Source: DATBLE01 sp963837265 (lineage in GTDB: Bacteria; Actinomycetota; Thermoleophilia; Gaiellales; Gaiellaceae). From it: a stretch of 64,000 bases of DNA. A program made the position numbers and the translations under genes. The first letter of the stretch is position 1, and every line of letters starts with the position of its first letter. Shown piece after piece: positions 11,740-21,906 of this stretch. The DNA lies in assembly GCA_963837265.1 (NCBI GenBank), contig CAWIMQ010000003.1, positions 1-64,000 of the forward strand, read 5' to 3'. The notes below the pieces were generated by a model, which saw only the letters and a program-made list of their open reading frames with translations, was not told the origin of the DNA and did no database searches.

Positions 11740-12892
11740 CAAACACGGCCCGGGCGAACCGAAAGCGACGCACCAAGCCGTCCAGGGCCTTCCGTGCTCC
11801 GCGTCGGACCCGTCCGTACAGTGCCACGCGGCGCAGATGTGCGCCGACCGGCACAGTGCGTACCACGCCGAGAACGGCGTCGACATAGGGTGGTCGCGTC
11901 ACGACGGGCGATTCTCCGGGCGTGGAGTCAACTGTCCAGCGTCGTCTGCCGACGTTCATTTCGTAGGCGGGCTGACCGTCTCCCCGAGAAGGTTCTTGTT
12001 CAAGCGATCACCGCGGGATCGACGCCGCATGCAGCGGCAGGACCATGCCATTCCCACGGCCTCGGATTCACTTCCATGGACTTGTACTCCGCCGTCCCCG
12101 ACTGTCGGTGTTTGAACTCGATTTCTGCCAGCCCGTGATATCTCCAGCCACAAAGATAATGGAGTCCCTGCTCCGCTCCCTCATCGACCCGGGATTCGGC
12201 TGAGCCACTCGGCGCACGCCCATTCCTCTCGGCGCCTGACGCAGCTTCCAACCCAGAAGATCCCCAGGGCTTCGCAAGTGAAGGTCACGTATGCGCCAAG
12301 CGTGTACAACTGTCGTCTGCTCCAGGAATGTACTCCTGCACCAGCGGATCGAAGGGAAGGGCCCGTTCGACGATGTCGCGAGCTCTTCAGACGTGCGGCA
12401 GAGCAGTGCATGGCGCCGGAATGCGCGACGAAGATCGGCAGGATCGAGAAGTTTGACAAGAACAGGAACTCGAGGTCGTCTGAGGACGGCCATCCCGTGT
12501 TCGTGGATGAGGTGCTCGACGTTTCGCCGCCTGCTCGACCTGAAATCGCTTGTTTTGAATAGAACCGAGAATGTCCACAACAGGAACAGGTAAAGGAGGC
12601 GTTCCCTCTGACTCCGTCTGTCTTCGTCCAATTGCATTCAGAAAGTCGTCGTTGGTGGGAAAGATAGGTATCAGTGCTCCGAACTTCGTCGGGCTCAGTC
12701 CAGACATGAACCCCACGAATCATCTTCAGTGTTAACCGGATCCGGGCACAGCATTGCCTTCGAGTAGCGAGATCGAAAGCCAAGTGCGTCCTGCGTAGAG
12801 TCGAGCGCGATGACCCGAACGCCCGCCCGTCCAAGCGACCGTATAGCCGCGAGACTGTTCACAAGCCACACTTTGCGACGATCGCTACCCAC
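11740..12892 (-). CDS. ATP-grasp ligase (predicted carboxylate-amine ligase), frame broken
   Basis: Pieces in alternating frames match the order of the orphan ATP-grasp family common in actinobacterial surface-polysaccharide loci. They are KVWLVNSLAAIRSLGRAGVRVIALDS, GFRSRYSKAMLCPDP, FGALIPIFPTNDDF, VDILGSIQNKRFQVEQAA, YTLGAYVT with GEALGIF, KLRQAPRGMGV, YHGLAEIEFKH, then MEVNPRPWEWHGPAAACGVD. The last two carry the metal-binding Glu and Asn of the ATP-grasp fold. The likely start is GTG at 12892, and the C-terminus (PPYVDAVLG and on) blends into the flippase start. Such enzymes join an amine to a carboxylate using ATP, so amino-acid decoration of the exopolysaccharide is a reasonable guess. 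Lower GC than its surroundings suggests it arrived with its neighbours. Confidence 0.55.
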
Positions 12893-12959
12893 GACTCCGG
12901 TCGGCGGACTCTGGGACCGTATTAAGCAATAAGCGCTGCGCGAAATTTGCCCGGCAGCG

Positions 12960-14015
12960 GTCGATCCCACACCTTCCGATTCCGATTCAGAACGACATGC
13001 GTCCAAGGAAAGCACGTCGCGCTCCAACTTGAGCTCGGTTTGATCATTCTGACGACGCGGAGCCACGGCCGCGTATACAAGTGGCGACGAACCGCCTGCG
13101 TTCAGCGCCCCGAAGCTGCGGTTGAACTCGGCGAGCCCCGCATGGCCGCCGCTGGGGTTGAATCCGAACCATATAAGAACCACATGGCACATGGCGTCGA
13201 TGATGTCCGCGAAGAGGACGGAGCTCGCGTCTACCTCAAGGCCTTCCACCGACGATGCTCCGTGCCCATCGACCACCGTGATCGTTCCAGCAGAAGACCC
13301 GGCTCCGGAGATGATCCGTCCGCGGAGTTCGGCGACCCAGAGTTGGATCACGTCTGGATGGTCACATCCCAAGGACTAAGACCACCTCGAAGAATCTCCA
13401 CGGATAGCGGTCCTTGCTGATCCAGCAACACCCATTGATCGAAGGTAGAATTAATAGGCGCCGAAGTAGGCTTGGTAGTCGTCGAGAGACTCGGCCAACC
13501 GAGACTCGATAACCGCGGCGCGGCCCGTTGCGGATCTTGTATCAGCCAGCTCTCCGAAGCTTGGCCGTGCGCCGTTTGTCGGTCCAGCAAAGGCGCAGAA
13601 CATCGGTGAAGTCCTCAGTCGTCGTAAAGTCTGGATGAGTGAGAGAGTGAGGAGCGAATGGATTTTCAACGAACGTGAACTTGTCCGACATTCCGATCAA
13701 GAACACTTTGAACGATCACGTCGTGCTCTTCCTTCGTGATCGCGCCGTCAACAATTGCGTCGCCATAGCAGCCCTGCGCCGTTGAAGTCGAAGCCGTTAG
13801 GCGACCTTTTGCAACCCGCCCGTGCTCGGCAAGTGGCAGCACAACCCGTGCACCGCTCGGAAGCGTCGCGATCCGCGTCGCATCTCTCAATGCGGAAACG
13901 CGCGACGATTCAGATGAAGCCGAAAGAGGCGTACTGGAAGATGTACGTGTGGGCAGTTCCGTGCCACGTCGAGCCAAGTGGCCTCGTCGGAAGCGTTGGC
14001 GCCGATACCGTTCAC
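12960..14015 (-). CDS. FemAB-like GNAT acyl/aminoacyl transferase, frame broken
   Basis: A GTG at 14015 opens NGIGANASDEATWLDVARNCP, followed by ATLPSGARVVLPLAEHGRVA-type strands, AQGCYGDAIVDGAITKEEHD and SLTHPDFTT. DDYQAYFGAY, WVLLDQ, LWVAELRGRIISG, HGASSVEGLEV, ADII and FNPSGGHAGLAEF come next. This is the residue pattern of the FemAB/BioF2-like acetyltransferase family in exopolysaccharide clusters; the FNPSGGxxGLAxFK motif is typical. At least four breaks are needed. The gene lies between the Alg13-like subunit and the ATP-grasp ligase on the same strand. FemAB relatives transfer aminoacyl or acyl groups, so together with the ligase it could attach an amino acid or acyl group to a sugar. 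About 240 bp upstream of the start (14016-14252) hold nothing I can identify. Confidence 0.5.
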
Positions 14016-14252
14016 CGCGTTGCCCCGTGCATCGGTGGCCGGTTGGGCGAACGGCGACTCCCGGTCGTCGGACACACATGGAGCAGCCGGAAGGATATGC
14101 ACGCCCTTTCTGCAACAGAAACCGCGCGCTCGTTTTCGGACTCCGGCTTCCACTGCCGCATCCCACGATGCCTCAGCCGATCAGCCAAAACTCGTCCGGC
14201 CCCGGCAATTCAACCGGACAGACACCCACAGAAAAGAGATGCGATTCTAAGA

Positions 14253-14694
14253 TCAGCGACCCAGCGGTCCTGGTGGTCGTGTCGGGACCACCCGAGCGCC
14301 CGCCGGGGGCTGCTTCTTCAGGTGGTCGGAGAGCCGAGCTGGAGTCTCGACGAGCGTGACGAGGCCGACGCCGTCAAGCTTCCGCCGAACTCGAGCTGGT
14401 GGTCGTCGACGGCCTCGCGGAAGCGGGCAAGGCGAGGAACGACGAGGGGGCGCTTGCCGTTCGCCAGCGCGACGAGGATCGTGCGGTGCCGCCGTACCGT
14501 ATCGCCGCTCGCGCATCGCGAAGGAGCCTGACGAGCTCGGCATACGACACGTGGTCGACACAGGTCGCGTTCGCCGGCGCAGCGCGGAGGGGCCGTGCTC
14601 GACGAAGACGGGCTCCGCGTCTCCGAGCGCTTCGACCTCGCGAAAGGAGGCGGTCGAAGGGCGCCCCGTTCGTTCCTGTCGTGACGAGGATCAC
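14253..14694 (-). CDS. Alg13/PssE-like glycosyltransferase catalytic subunit (frame broken)
   Basis: It starts with ILVTTGTNGAPFDRLL at a GTG at 14694, the Alg13-type N-terminus, and continues with APANATCVDHVSYAELVRLLRDARA. After one shift comes TILVALANGKRPLVVPRLARFREAVDDHQLEFGG, then VGLVTLVETPARLSDHLKK. The GGTGT...P...D.HQ segment is the nucleotide-sugar site of family 28 catalytic subunits such as PssE, CpsG and Alg13. It abuts the Alg14-like gene upstream, as in bacterial two-component sugar transferases. Expected role: addition of the second sugar of the polysaccharide repeat, with the Alg14-like partner anchoring it to the membrane. Confidence 0.6.
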
Positions 14695-15208
14695 GACTGC
14701 CCGAACACGTTCCCGGATAGCGGGCGCGGGGAAGAGAACGGACGAGCTCCGGCCACTGGACGTAGAGCCGGTCGGCGACCGGCCTGATCAGCCGGCGGCC
14801 CCCCGACGGCTTCTCGATCCGCGTCAGGCTCTCGATGTAGACGACCCTGGCGCCGACCAGCTCCCCGACCCAGGCGAAGGGAACGCGACGGCGGCGCCGG
14901 TGGTGACGATGACGCGGGGTCGCAGCCGCCGCGTCAGCGTCCACGCCGAGGTGGAGGTTCCTGACCAGGTTCGGGACGTTCCTCGTGGTCGGGCCACTTG
15001 CGTAGTACACGGATCCTCCCCCGCCAGCAGGGCGTGCGCGTCCTCCCATCGAGCGTGACCCAGGCGTGGGACAGCCCTTGCCAAGCCTCCCCGAGCAGGC
15101 TCAGCTGGAGCAGGTGACCCCCGAGCAGGGCGGCACGAGCAGAACGTCGACGCGCCAGTCGACGCCGTGCTCGCGTTCTTCCGGGCGCTGGGCGGCGCTC
15201 GCACTCAC
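14695..15208 (-). CDS. Alg14/PssD-like membrane-anchoring glycosyltransferase subunit (frame broken)
   Basis: The frame from a GTG near 15208 reads VDVLLVPPCSGG, with an apparent break at the glycine pair. In the shifted frame it matches the SGGHLLQL start of Alg14-family proteins. Then follow RPRVIVTTGAAVAFPFAWVGELVGARVVYIESLTRIEKPSGG and LYVQWPELVRSLPRARYPG, which are diagnostic of PssD/Alg14. Two breaks are required. Start choice is uncertain: the divergent operator cassette at 15268-15345 limits it to below about 15260. It would dock the Alg13-like subunit (14253-14694) on the membrane and present the lipid-linked acceptor. Confidence 0.6.
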
Positions 15209-15267
15209 ACGCGTAGACGGTAGGGCTCGCCCGTCATCCCGGCCACGCCCGAACAGGGAGATGCAGG

Positions 15268-15345
15268 CTAGCCGATCGGCTAGTCGCCGCGGGAAATGCT
15301 GCGCCAACGTCGCGTAGCGGTCCGCCCGCTTTCCCCCCTAGCATC
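15268..15345 (+). promoter_or_regulatory. Shared promoter/operator cassette, copy A
   Basis: The perfect 16-bp palindrome CTAGCCGATCGGCTAG (15268-15283) is followed after 14 bp by GCTGCGCCAACGTCGCGTAG (15298-15317). After 21 bp comes TAGCATC (15339-15345), which fits a -10 element. The GTG of the LuxR gene is at 15355, so the transcript should be leaderless or nearly so. The same layout recurs at 39152, 52555 (reverse), 52745 and 62721. Confidence 0.75.
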
Positions 15346-15354
15346 GGCCCGGGA

Positions 15355-15604
15355 GTGGACGCTCATCCGGCCCCTGTATCATCCGTCGACGACCTCTCGC
15401 GCCAGGGAGTTGCAGGTGCTGCGGCTCGCCGCGGAGGGATCGACGAACAGCACCATCGGCAGGAAGCTCGGCCTGTCCGTTCACGCGGTCAAGTTCCATC
15501 TCGCCTCCGTCTACCGCAAGCTCGGCGTCGACAACCGCACGCAGGCGGCGGCCGCGTTCCTGAGCGCGGGGGCTCGACTGGCTCCCCAGAAGGATGTGAG
15601 CTGA
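15355..15604 (+). CDS. HTH-only LuxR-family regulator (about 83 residues)
   Basis: A very small protein that is essentially one LuxR-type DNA-binding domain, with no receiver or ligand domain. Frame from GTG 15355 reads DAHPAPVSSVDDLS. After removing one base near 15400 it continues ARELQVLRLAAEGSTNSTIG, RKLGLSVHAVKFHLASVYRK and LGVDNRTQAAAAFLSAG, ending at TGA 15602-15604. The HAVKFHLxSVYRKLGVxNRT core is nearly the same as in the HTH at the start of the leftward NRPS at 52549. The gene begins 10 bp after the TAGCATC of cassette A, so self-regulation is likely. It is followed immediately by a Wzz-like gene, making it the probable operon leader for the polysaccharide genes. Confidence 0.75.
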
Positions 15605-15607
15605 GCC

Positions 15608-16374
15608 ATGGATCTTCGGCTGTACTTCGGGGTCATCTGGCGCTTCCGCTACCTCGTCGACCCTCGGTGTCGCCCTCGCCCTCGCGCTGTCGTTCCTCTC
15701 GATGTTCAAGGTGAGCGGCCGGCAGATCTCGTACCGGCAGAGCGAGACCTGGCAAAACTCCGAGCGGTTGCTTCTCACCCAAACCGGCTGCCCCTGGTGT
15801 CGCACGATCTCCCCGTCTACGCGATCGACCAGGCCACGGGCCAGCCGATCACCAACACGCCGTTCGCCGATCCGAGTCGGTACGCCAGCCTCGCCGTCTT
15901 CTAACGCAAGGCTCGCGAACAGCGACGCCGTTCGCCGAGAGGTGACGAAGAGCGGACCGTTGGGCGGGACGTACATCGCGACGCCCGTCGTCGACAGCTC
16001 CACCACCTCGAGGGCCGTTCTTCCGTTCTTCGACATCAACGGTTTCTCGACGTCTCCAGAGAGGCGACGCTCATCGTCAAGCGGGTGTCCCAGGAGTTCG
16101 TGGCGTATCTGGTCAGAAGCCAGAAGGCGGCCAAGGTGCCGCCCAAGCAGCGCGTGCTCGTCCAGGTCAGCTCGCAGCCGGGGAAGCCGACGCTCGCGCA
16201 AGGACGGCGGCTGACCGTCCCGATCGTCGTGTTCCTCACCGTGCTGATCGCCACGCTCGGGCTCGCGTTCATCCTCGAGAACCTCCGCCCCCGCATCCGT
16301 CCGATTCCGGCGCCCTCGAACAGGACGACACTGAGCGGGCCGCCGCCGCAGGCGCACAGAACCGCCAGCAGTGA
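15608..16374 (+). CDS. Wzz/YveK-like polysaccharide chain-length regulator (frame broken)
   Basis: ATG at 15608, 3 bases after the LuxR stop. MDLRLYFGVIWRFRYLV leads, across a break near 15665, into a first membrane segment GVALALALSFLSMFKVSG. A periplasmic domain follows (QISYRQSETWQNSERLLLTQ, SGPLGGTYIATPVVDSS, VKRVSQEFVAYLVRSQ). The second membrane segment VPIVVFLTVLIATLGLAFILENL ends in a short cytoplasmic tail RPRIRPI. Two membrane segments around a periplasmic loop is the Wzz topology. There is no Walker kinase domain, so this is the modulator without the BY-kinase partner. Breaks lie near 15665, 15860, 16055 and 16310. Its corrected stop overlaps the next gene's GTG at 16371, pointing to translational coupling. 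Confidence 0.65.
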
Positions 16375-17878
16375 AAGTCATCGTCGGCGAAGGACGGCGC
16401 GAGCCTTTCGTCGCCTCGATCATCGTCGTCTCGTCGCTGACGCTGCTGACGACGACAGTCGTGCTCGACACGGCGGTGAAGGTCACGGCGCCCGTCCTCG
16501 GCCTCGTCGTGCTGATCGCGGTCGCGCACAAGCAGCTACTGGCCTGGCGCTCGCTGCTCGGGCTCGTGATGATCGCGATCCTGTTCGTCCCGATCAAGCG
16601 ATACACGCTTCCGGGCGGCCTTCCCTTCAACCTCGAGCTGTACCGGCTGCTGGTCGCGATCGCCTTCGTGGGCTGGCTGATGTCGATCCTGGTCGATCCG
16701 CGCGTCCGGATCCGTGCGAGCGGCCTGGAGACGCCGCTGTTCGCCTTCCTCCTGGCCGTCGCTCTCTCGATGATCGCGAACAAGACACGTATCGACTCGG
16801 TCGGGTCGGTCCCGTTCAAGCAGCTCTCGTTCCTGATCAGCTACGTCCTGGTGTTCTACCTCGTCGTCAGCGTCGCCCGCCGCCCTCGCGACCTCGACTT
16901 CCTCGTGCGGATCCTCACCGGCGGCGGGGCCGTGCTCGCGGCATTCGCAATCCTCGAGTCGGGCACGGGCTACAACATCTTCAACCACATGCATGCGGCG
17001 GTGCCGTTCATGCGCTTTCACGCCGCCAGATCTCGCCCTGCACCGCGGCGGACGGTTACGCGTCTACGCCTCCGCGCAACACCCGATCGCGCTCGGCGCG
17101 ACCTTCGCGCTCCTGATTCCGCTCGGGTGTCTACTGCGCCCGGACGCTGGGCCGGCGCCGGTGGTGGGTGGCCGTCGGCCTCCTGGTCCTGGGGATGCTC
17201 GCGACGAGGTCACGGACTGCGATCCTGATGAGCGCGGCCGCGCTGCTCGTCTATCTCCTGACCCGGTCGGTGGAGGTCAAGCGCCTGTGGCCGGCGATCG
17301 TCCCAGCCCTCATCGTCATCCACTTCGCCTTGCCGGGAACGATCGGGTCCCTCAGGCAGTCCTTCTTTCCCAAGGGCGGGCTAGTCGCCCAGCAGCAGAA
17401 CGCGAACGTGGGCAGCGGCCGGCTCGCCACCCTCGGCCCGGCGCTCGACACCGAGTTCAAGGGCAACCCGATCCTGGGCGAGGGCTTCGGAACCCGGATC
17501 ACGGGCCGACCGGAGCCGGGCCTGCCACCGCCGAACGGGCCGATCCTCGACGACGAATGGCTGGGCGTGCTGCTCGAGACAGGGGTCGTCGGTGCGATCA
17601 CGCTGTTCTCGCTGTTCGTGGCCGCGATGCGGCGGATGGGGAAAGCGGCGAAGGCCGACTCCTCCCCGCGAGGCTGGCTGCTCGCGGGCACGGCCGCAGC
17701 CGTCGCCGCCTACGCCGCCGGGATGTTCACCTACGACGCCTTCTCCTTCATCCAGGTGACGTTCCTGTCCTACCTCGTGCTCGGGATCGGCGCCGCCGCC
17801 CTCCTCTCGCCCCGCGAGGAGTGGGAGCGCTTCGAGCGCAATGCCCGCGAGCGGGCGCTCGCCCAAGCGTCAGGCTGA
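16371..17878 (+). CDS. O-antigen ligase / polysaccharide polymerase-like membrane protein
   Basis: GTG at 16371 overlaps the stop of the Wzz-like gene. About 500 residues with some ten to twelve hydrophobic segments, for example FVASIIVVSSLTLLTTTVVL, AFVGWLMSILV, LSFLISYVLVFYLVVSV and GWLLAGTAAAVAAYAAGMF. The large external loop carries RSRTAILMSAAALLVYL and later GNPILGEGFGTRI, the G-x-G...R pattern of the WaaL/Wzy family. GPILDDEWLGVLLETGVVGAI follows, the usual conserved H/E-containing helix of that family. Two frame breaks (near 17010 and 17160) need correction. The last codons overlap the convergent family 2 glycosyltransferase by 9 bp. It should polymerise or ligate the exopolysaccharide repeat. 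Confidence 0.7.
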
Positions 17879-18762
17879 GACGCGCTCGTTACGCCGGCCG
17901 AGCGCCTCGGCCGCCCGCAACGGAATCTCGCGTAACCGCTGCTGCCGGCGCAGCGCCGCTCGTGCGGTCGCGTCCGGGCAGCGCGCCTCACGCCGGAGGG
18001 CCGCCTGCGCCCAGCCGGCGATCATGCCGACCGCCAGCGGATCCTCGCGAACCCGGTGTAGCGACCGAAGAACGAGGAAGGCGGGTCGATAACCCATGTA
18101 GTGAGCGGCCCGGCCGCGCGCCGTCCAGGCGCGCCAGCGGCCGTCGCGCGCGCCCTCGCGCCGGTGGTGGCGAAATCCGAGATCCGTGAACGTGGCCGTC
18201 CGCCAGCCCCGTGCCGTCGCCTTGAAGGCGTCGATCCCGTCCCAGCCCATCCGCTCCTCGAGCGGCGAGACCGCCTCGAGGCATTCGGCTCGGTAGGCCC
18301 GGCAGGCTCCCCAGACGTGATCGCCGGTGACGTGGCGCGGGCGCCATTCGCCGCCCTCCTCCTCGAGGCAGGTTCCGCTCGCTATGCCGAGGCTCGGGTC
18401 GGCGGCGAAACGGCGCAGGAGCTCCTCGAAGTAGCCGGGGTCCAAGGAGATGTCGGCGTCGGCCTTGACGATCACCTCGGCGGGGTCGCGAAGAGCTGCG
18501 ACGCCGGCCTGGAACGCGCGCACGATCGGGCCGCCGCGGGCGTGGGCCTCCGCGAGCGCGCGAGCACCGATATCCAGCCGTGCTCGCCCGCCAGCCCGGC
18601 AGCCGTCCCGACCGTACCGTCGTCGAGCCCGTCTCGACGATCACCCAGGCCGCGGGCGGTACCGCCTGCGCCGCGCAGGCTCTCCGCCAGGCGCACGAGG
18701 TTCTCCGCCTCGTTTCTGACCGGCGTCACGACGGCGTACGAGAGGCCGCGCCCGGTCACCAT
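17870..18762 (-). CDS. Family 2 glycosyltransferase
   Basis: ATG at 18762 sits in ATGGTGA, the TGA being the probable stop of the upstream asnB-like gene. The N-terminus GLSYAVVTPVRNEAENLVRLAESLR is the GT-A nucleotide-binding strand, and VIVETGSTDGTV follows across breaks near 18640 and 18560. Then VIVKADADISLDPGYFEELL carries the metal-binding DxD (Asp-Ala-Asp). GDHVWGACRAYRAECLEAV and GWDGIDAFKATARGWRT give the ED-like acceptor region. About 296 residues, a normal size. The end overlaps the convergent ligase gene. It probably adds a sugar to the exopolysaccharide repeat, donor unknown. Confidence 0.75.
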
Positions 18763-20685
18763 CCGAGCGTCACCGGAGCGGCCGGCTCGGCCGGCGCGCG
18801 AACGCGCACGGGGCAGATAGGTGGAGAGCCAGATCTCGAGCATCAGGATCGCGAGCAGGAGGTGGCGCTCGGGCGTCTCGGCACGCACCGCCTGGCGCTC
18901 GACGAGACGCCGCAGTGCACCCTGGTCGATGATCTCGGCCGAGCGGGCGTCGGGCCGCAGGAGGTACTCGCGAGATCGAGCGCTCGGCCTGCGCCTGGAA
19001 CCAGCCGCCGACCGAGCCGCGGAAGAAGCCGACCTTCCGCTTGCCGATCGCACGGTCCGGGAACGACGCCCCGCGCCGCCTGCCTGAGGATGTGCTTCGT
19101 GGTCAGCCGCCGTCACCTTGAGGTCCCCGGGCACGGTGGCGCAAAGCTCGACGAGCTCGTGGTCGAGGAATGGAACGCGCACCTCGAGCGAGTGGGCCAT
19201 CGACGCCCGGTCGAAGTAGTGGAGCATGTCGTCGACCAGAGCGAGCTGGCCGTCGATGTGGAGCGTGGCCGTCAGTGGATCGTCCGGGACTCCGTCGAGC
19301 CGGCGGAGCACGCGCGCCGGGCCGCCCCGCCGTCGAGCTGCGCCAGCGGGCCGCGCAGCAGCGTCCCGCGCAGGTCGTCCTCCACCTTGCCGCTCATCGC
19401 GAGCAGGCGCTCGGCGGCGTCGGGCGCAGCCAGCGTCCGCGCCGCGCGCCGGAGGCGACGGGGAGCATGCGGGGCCAGCCTGTCTCCGACCGTCCGGATC
19501 GGGCCCGGCAGGTTCCGCCATGCCCCGGCGAGCGCAGCCGCCCGGTGCTTCGTGTAGCCGCCGAAGAGCTCGTCTGCGCCCTGGCCCGAGAGCGCCACGG
19601 TGACGTGCCGCGAGGCCAGCTCGGACAGCGCGAGGAAGCCGAGGGCAGACAGATCGGCGAGAGGCTCGTCGAGGTGCCAGACGAGCTCCTCGAGGTCGAC
19701 AGTGTCGTTCGCGAAGGACAGCTCGAGCTCGTGGTGGTCGGTGCCGAAGAACTCGGCCACGTGGCGAGCGTCTTCCAGCTCGTTCTCCGCGCCGGCCTCG
19801 GCGAAGCCGACCGAGAACGTCTTCACGGGCTCGCTCATGTGCCTGGCCATCAGCGCCACGATCAGGCTCGAGTCGATCCCGCCGCTCAACATCGCGCCGA
19901 GCGGGACGTCGCTCATCAGCCGCAGGCGCACCGACTCGTCGAGCTTGTCGAGGCAGCTCCCGGTACTCGCTCTCGTCCCGGCGCACGGCAACCACCGGCG
20001 CCGGGTAGCTGCCAGTAGCGCTCGAGGCGCACCGAGCCGTCCTCGACGACGAGAACGTGGCCCGGCATCAGCTTCGAGACGCCGGCGAGCGGGGTCATCG
20101 GCGCCGGGCACGAAGCCGAACGTCAGGTAGGCGTCGATCGCCTCGTAGTCGAGCTCCGGCTCGACGAGGCCGCTCGCGAGCAGGCTCTTCAGCTCGGACG
20201 CGAAGACGAGCAGGTCGCTGGAGCGGGCGTGGTACAGCGGTTTGATCCCGAGCCGGTCGCGGGCGAGGACGGCACGCCGCCGTCGCGCTCGTCCCACACC
20301 GCCACTCCGAACATCCCCCGCAGCCGGGCGGGAACCCCGGCCCGTGCTGCTCGTAGAGGTGCGGCAGCACCTCCGTGTCGCATCTGCTCGGGAAGGCGTG
20401 GCCGTCGCGCTCGAGCGCCGCATCGGACCTCGAGGTGGTTGTACAGCTCTCCGTTCTGGATCGCCCAGACGTCGCCGCCCTCGTTGGACACGGGCTGGTG
20501 CCCACCCTCGACGTCGACGATGCTCAGCCGGCGGACGCCGAGCGCGACGCCGTCCTCGAGGTACAGGCCGCGATCGTCGGGCCCCCGGTGCGTCATCACG
20601 TCGGTCATGACGCCCCAGCGCCGTCTCGGAGAGACACGGGGCGCGGGCGCCCGTCGACCTGGACGACTCCACAGATTCCGCACAT
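18756..20685 (-). CDS. asnB: AsnB-type glutamine-hydrolysing amidotransferase (exopolysaccharide cluster class)
   Basis: The ATG at 20685 opens MCGICGVVQVDG, placing the catalytic Cys at position 2 of a class II glutamine amidotransferase domain. MTDVMTHRGPDDRGLYLEDG, LSIVDVEGGHQP and NGELYN follow, with RDRLGIKPLYHA and FVPGADDP closing that domain. The synthetase half has LSGGIDSSLIVALMARH, the ATP-pyrophosphatase motif, then LSGQGADELFGGY, VDDMLHYFDRASMAHSLEVRVPFLDHELVE and LMLEIWLSTYLP. At about 640 residues it has full length. There are at least seven breaks (for example near 20630, 20420, 20310, 20110, 19960, 19320 and 19080). Members in polysaccharide loci amidate uronic acids or make asparagine. 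It is coupled to the downstream glycosyltransferase through ATGGTGA. Confidence 0.75.
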
Positions 20686-20726
20686 CGCCGTTCAGACGCT
20701 AGTGGCCGGCGCCCTGGGTTCTCGAT

Positions 20727-20766
20727 GATCGTAGGCACAGACTCGACGCCTAGCCGGAGCGGCTAG
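20727..20766 (-). promoter_or_regulatory. Palindrome with a -10-like box upstream of asnB
   Basis: Reading leftward, CTAGCCGCTCCGGCTAG (20766-20750) is followed 16 bp later by TACGATC (20733-20727), the same -10-like heptamer seen in cassette B. The ATG of asnB is at 20685. The 20-bp middle box of the five full cassettes is absent, so this is a partial relative. It overlaps the stop codon of the upstream glycosyltransferase (20763-20765). Confidence 0.45.
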
Positions 20767-21643
20767 ATGAGAGAACGCCGCACGAAACGCCCGCAGGTAT
20801 CCGGCGCGCGCGGCAGCCCCCTTCGAGGTCAAGGCCGCGTGCGTCAGCGAGCCGAGCGCGATGCCCAGACGCTCGCCCAAGACGGCCGGCCGAGTTGCAT
20901 GCTTTCGCGCGTAGCGCACCCGGCTGCGGGCGAGCACCGGCAGCAGGCCCGCCCGGGGCGCCGACCCGCCGCCGACGTGCACGCACGACGGCGACCGGGC
21001 TCGTAACGAACCTCGTATCCGAGCGACCACAGGCGCCGGCAGATGTCCTTGTCCTCGCTGTAGAGGAAGAAGCCCTCGTCCCAGCCGCCGAGACGCTCGA
21101 GCGCCTCTCGCCGCACGAGCATGCATGCGCCCGAGATCCACTCCGACCGGATGCGCGCGCTCGTACGCCGCCGGGTCGCGAACGACCTCGTCGGTCAGCC
21201 CGCGCCGGGGGAAGAGCCGGTGGAGGAACAGAGCCTGCGCGTACGTCGAGCGGAGCCGAGGGAACCGGCGCTGCGAAAAGTCGAGCGAGCCGCTCTCGTC
21301 CACGAGCCGAGGGGCGACGAGCGCCGATCGAGGGCTGCGACTCGAGGACGTCCACGAGCCGTCGCGCCGACTGCGGCGTCGAGCCGAGCGTCGGGGTTCA
21401 GGAACAGCACGTACGGCGCGGAGCCCTTCTTCCAGCCGCGGTTGCAGCCGTAGGCGAACCCGCGATTCTCCTCGAGGGGATCAAGGTCGCGTCGCAGGTC
21501 GGAGACGGTCTCGACGCTCCCGTCCTGCGAGTCGTTGTCCACTACGACAACATGCACCGACCCGTCGCGAGAGAGGGCTCGATGCAGCCCCGGAGCGTGT
21601 CCGCGCTGTTGTACGAGACGACGACCACGTCGAGGCTCGACAT
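20763..21643 (-). CDS. Family 2 glycosyltransferase (WbbL-like rhamnosyltransferase type)
   Basis: From ATG 21643 the protein reads SSLDVVVVSYNSADTLRG. Across one break it continues VVVVDNDSQDGSVETV, ENRGFAYGCNRG and YVLFLNPDARLD, where Asn-Pro-Asp is the DxD equivalent of this subfamily. MLVRREALERLGGWDEGFFLYSEDKDICRRLWSLGYEVRYEP then gives the WDExFFxYxEDxDxxxR acceptor-side motif. These are hallmarks of WbbL-like transferases. About 290 residues, with breaks near 21560, 21330, 21110 and 20950. It lies 127 bp from the left end of the IS21 element, which probably separates it from its original upstream region. Confidence 0.7.
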
Positions 21644-21769
21644 CGCTCGACCGTACCACGCAGCCGGTGCGATTCGGAGGTGCGACTCCCGCCGGGGCAA
21701 GTCGAGGTGGTGAGGTGTTGAGGTGGCATCCCGGGCTCCCTTCCGCGCGCTCGCGTCAGACTCCTCAGG

Positions 21770-21790
21770 TGTGCTCATGGGAATTCCCCA
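21770..21790 (+). repeat. IS21-family left terminal inverted repeat
   Basis: It reads TGTGCTCATGGGAATTCCCC followed by A. The reverse complement of 24154-24174 differs only at the ninth base. Confidence 0.85.
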
Positions 21791-21906
21791 GGTCCGGGCT
21801 TCTGGTTTCGCCGCCCTGCTTAGTAGCTGAGCCGTAGGCGAAGCGGAGAAGCGGGGCGGCGGTCCGCCGTCCGGGGCCCTTTGCAGCGTCGCGTTCGAAC
21901 GTCGAC

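Noticed and set aside
18472..19995. AsnB-glycosyltransferase fusion protein
   Set aside because: A one-base correction gives separate genes with an ATGGTGA overlap, the usual arrangement.
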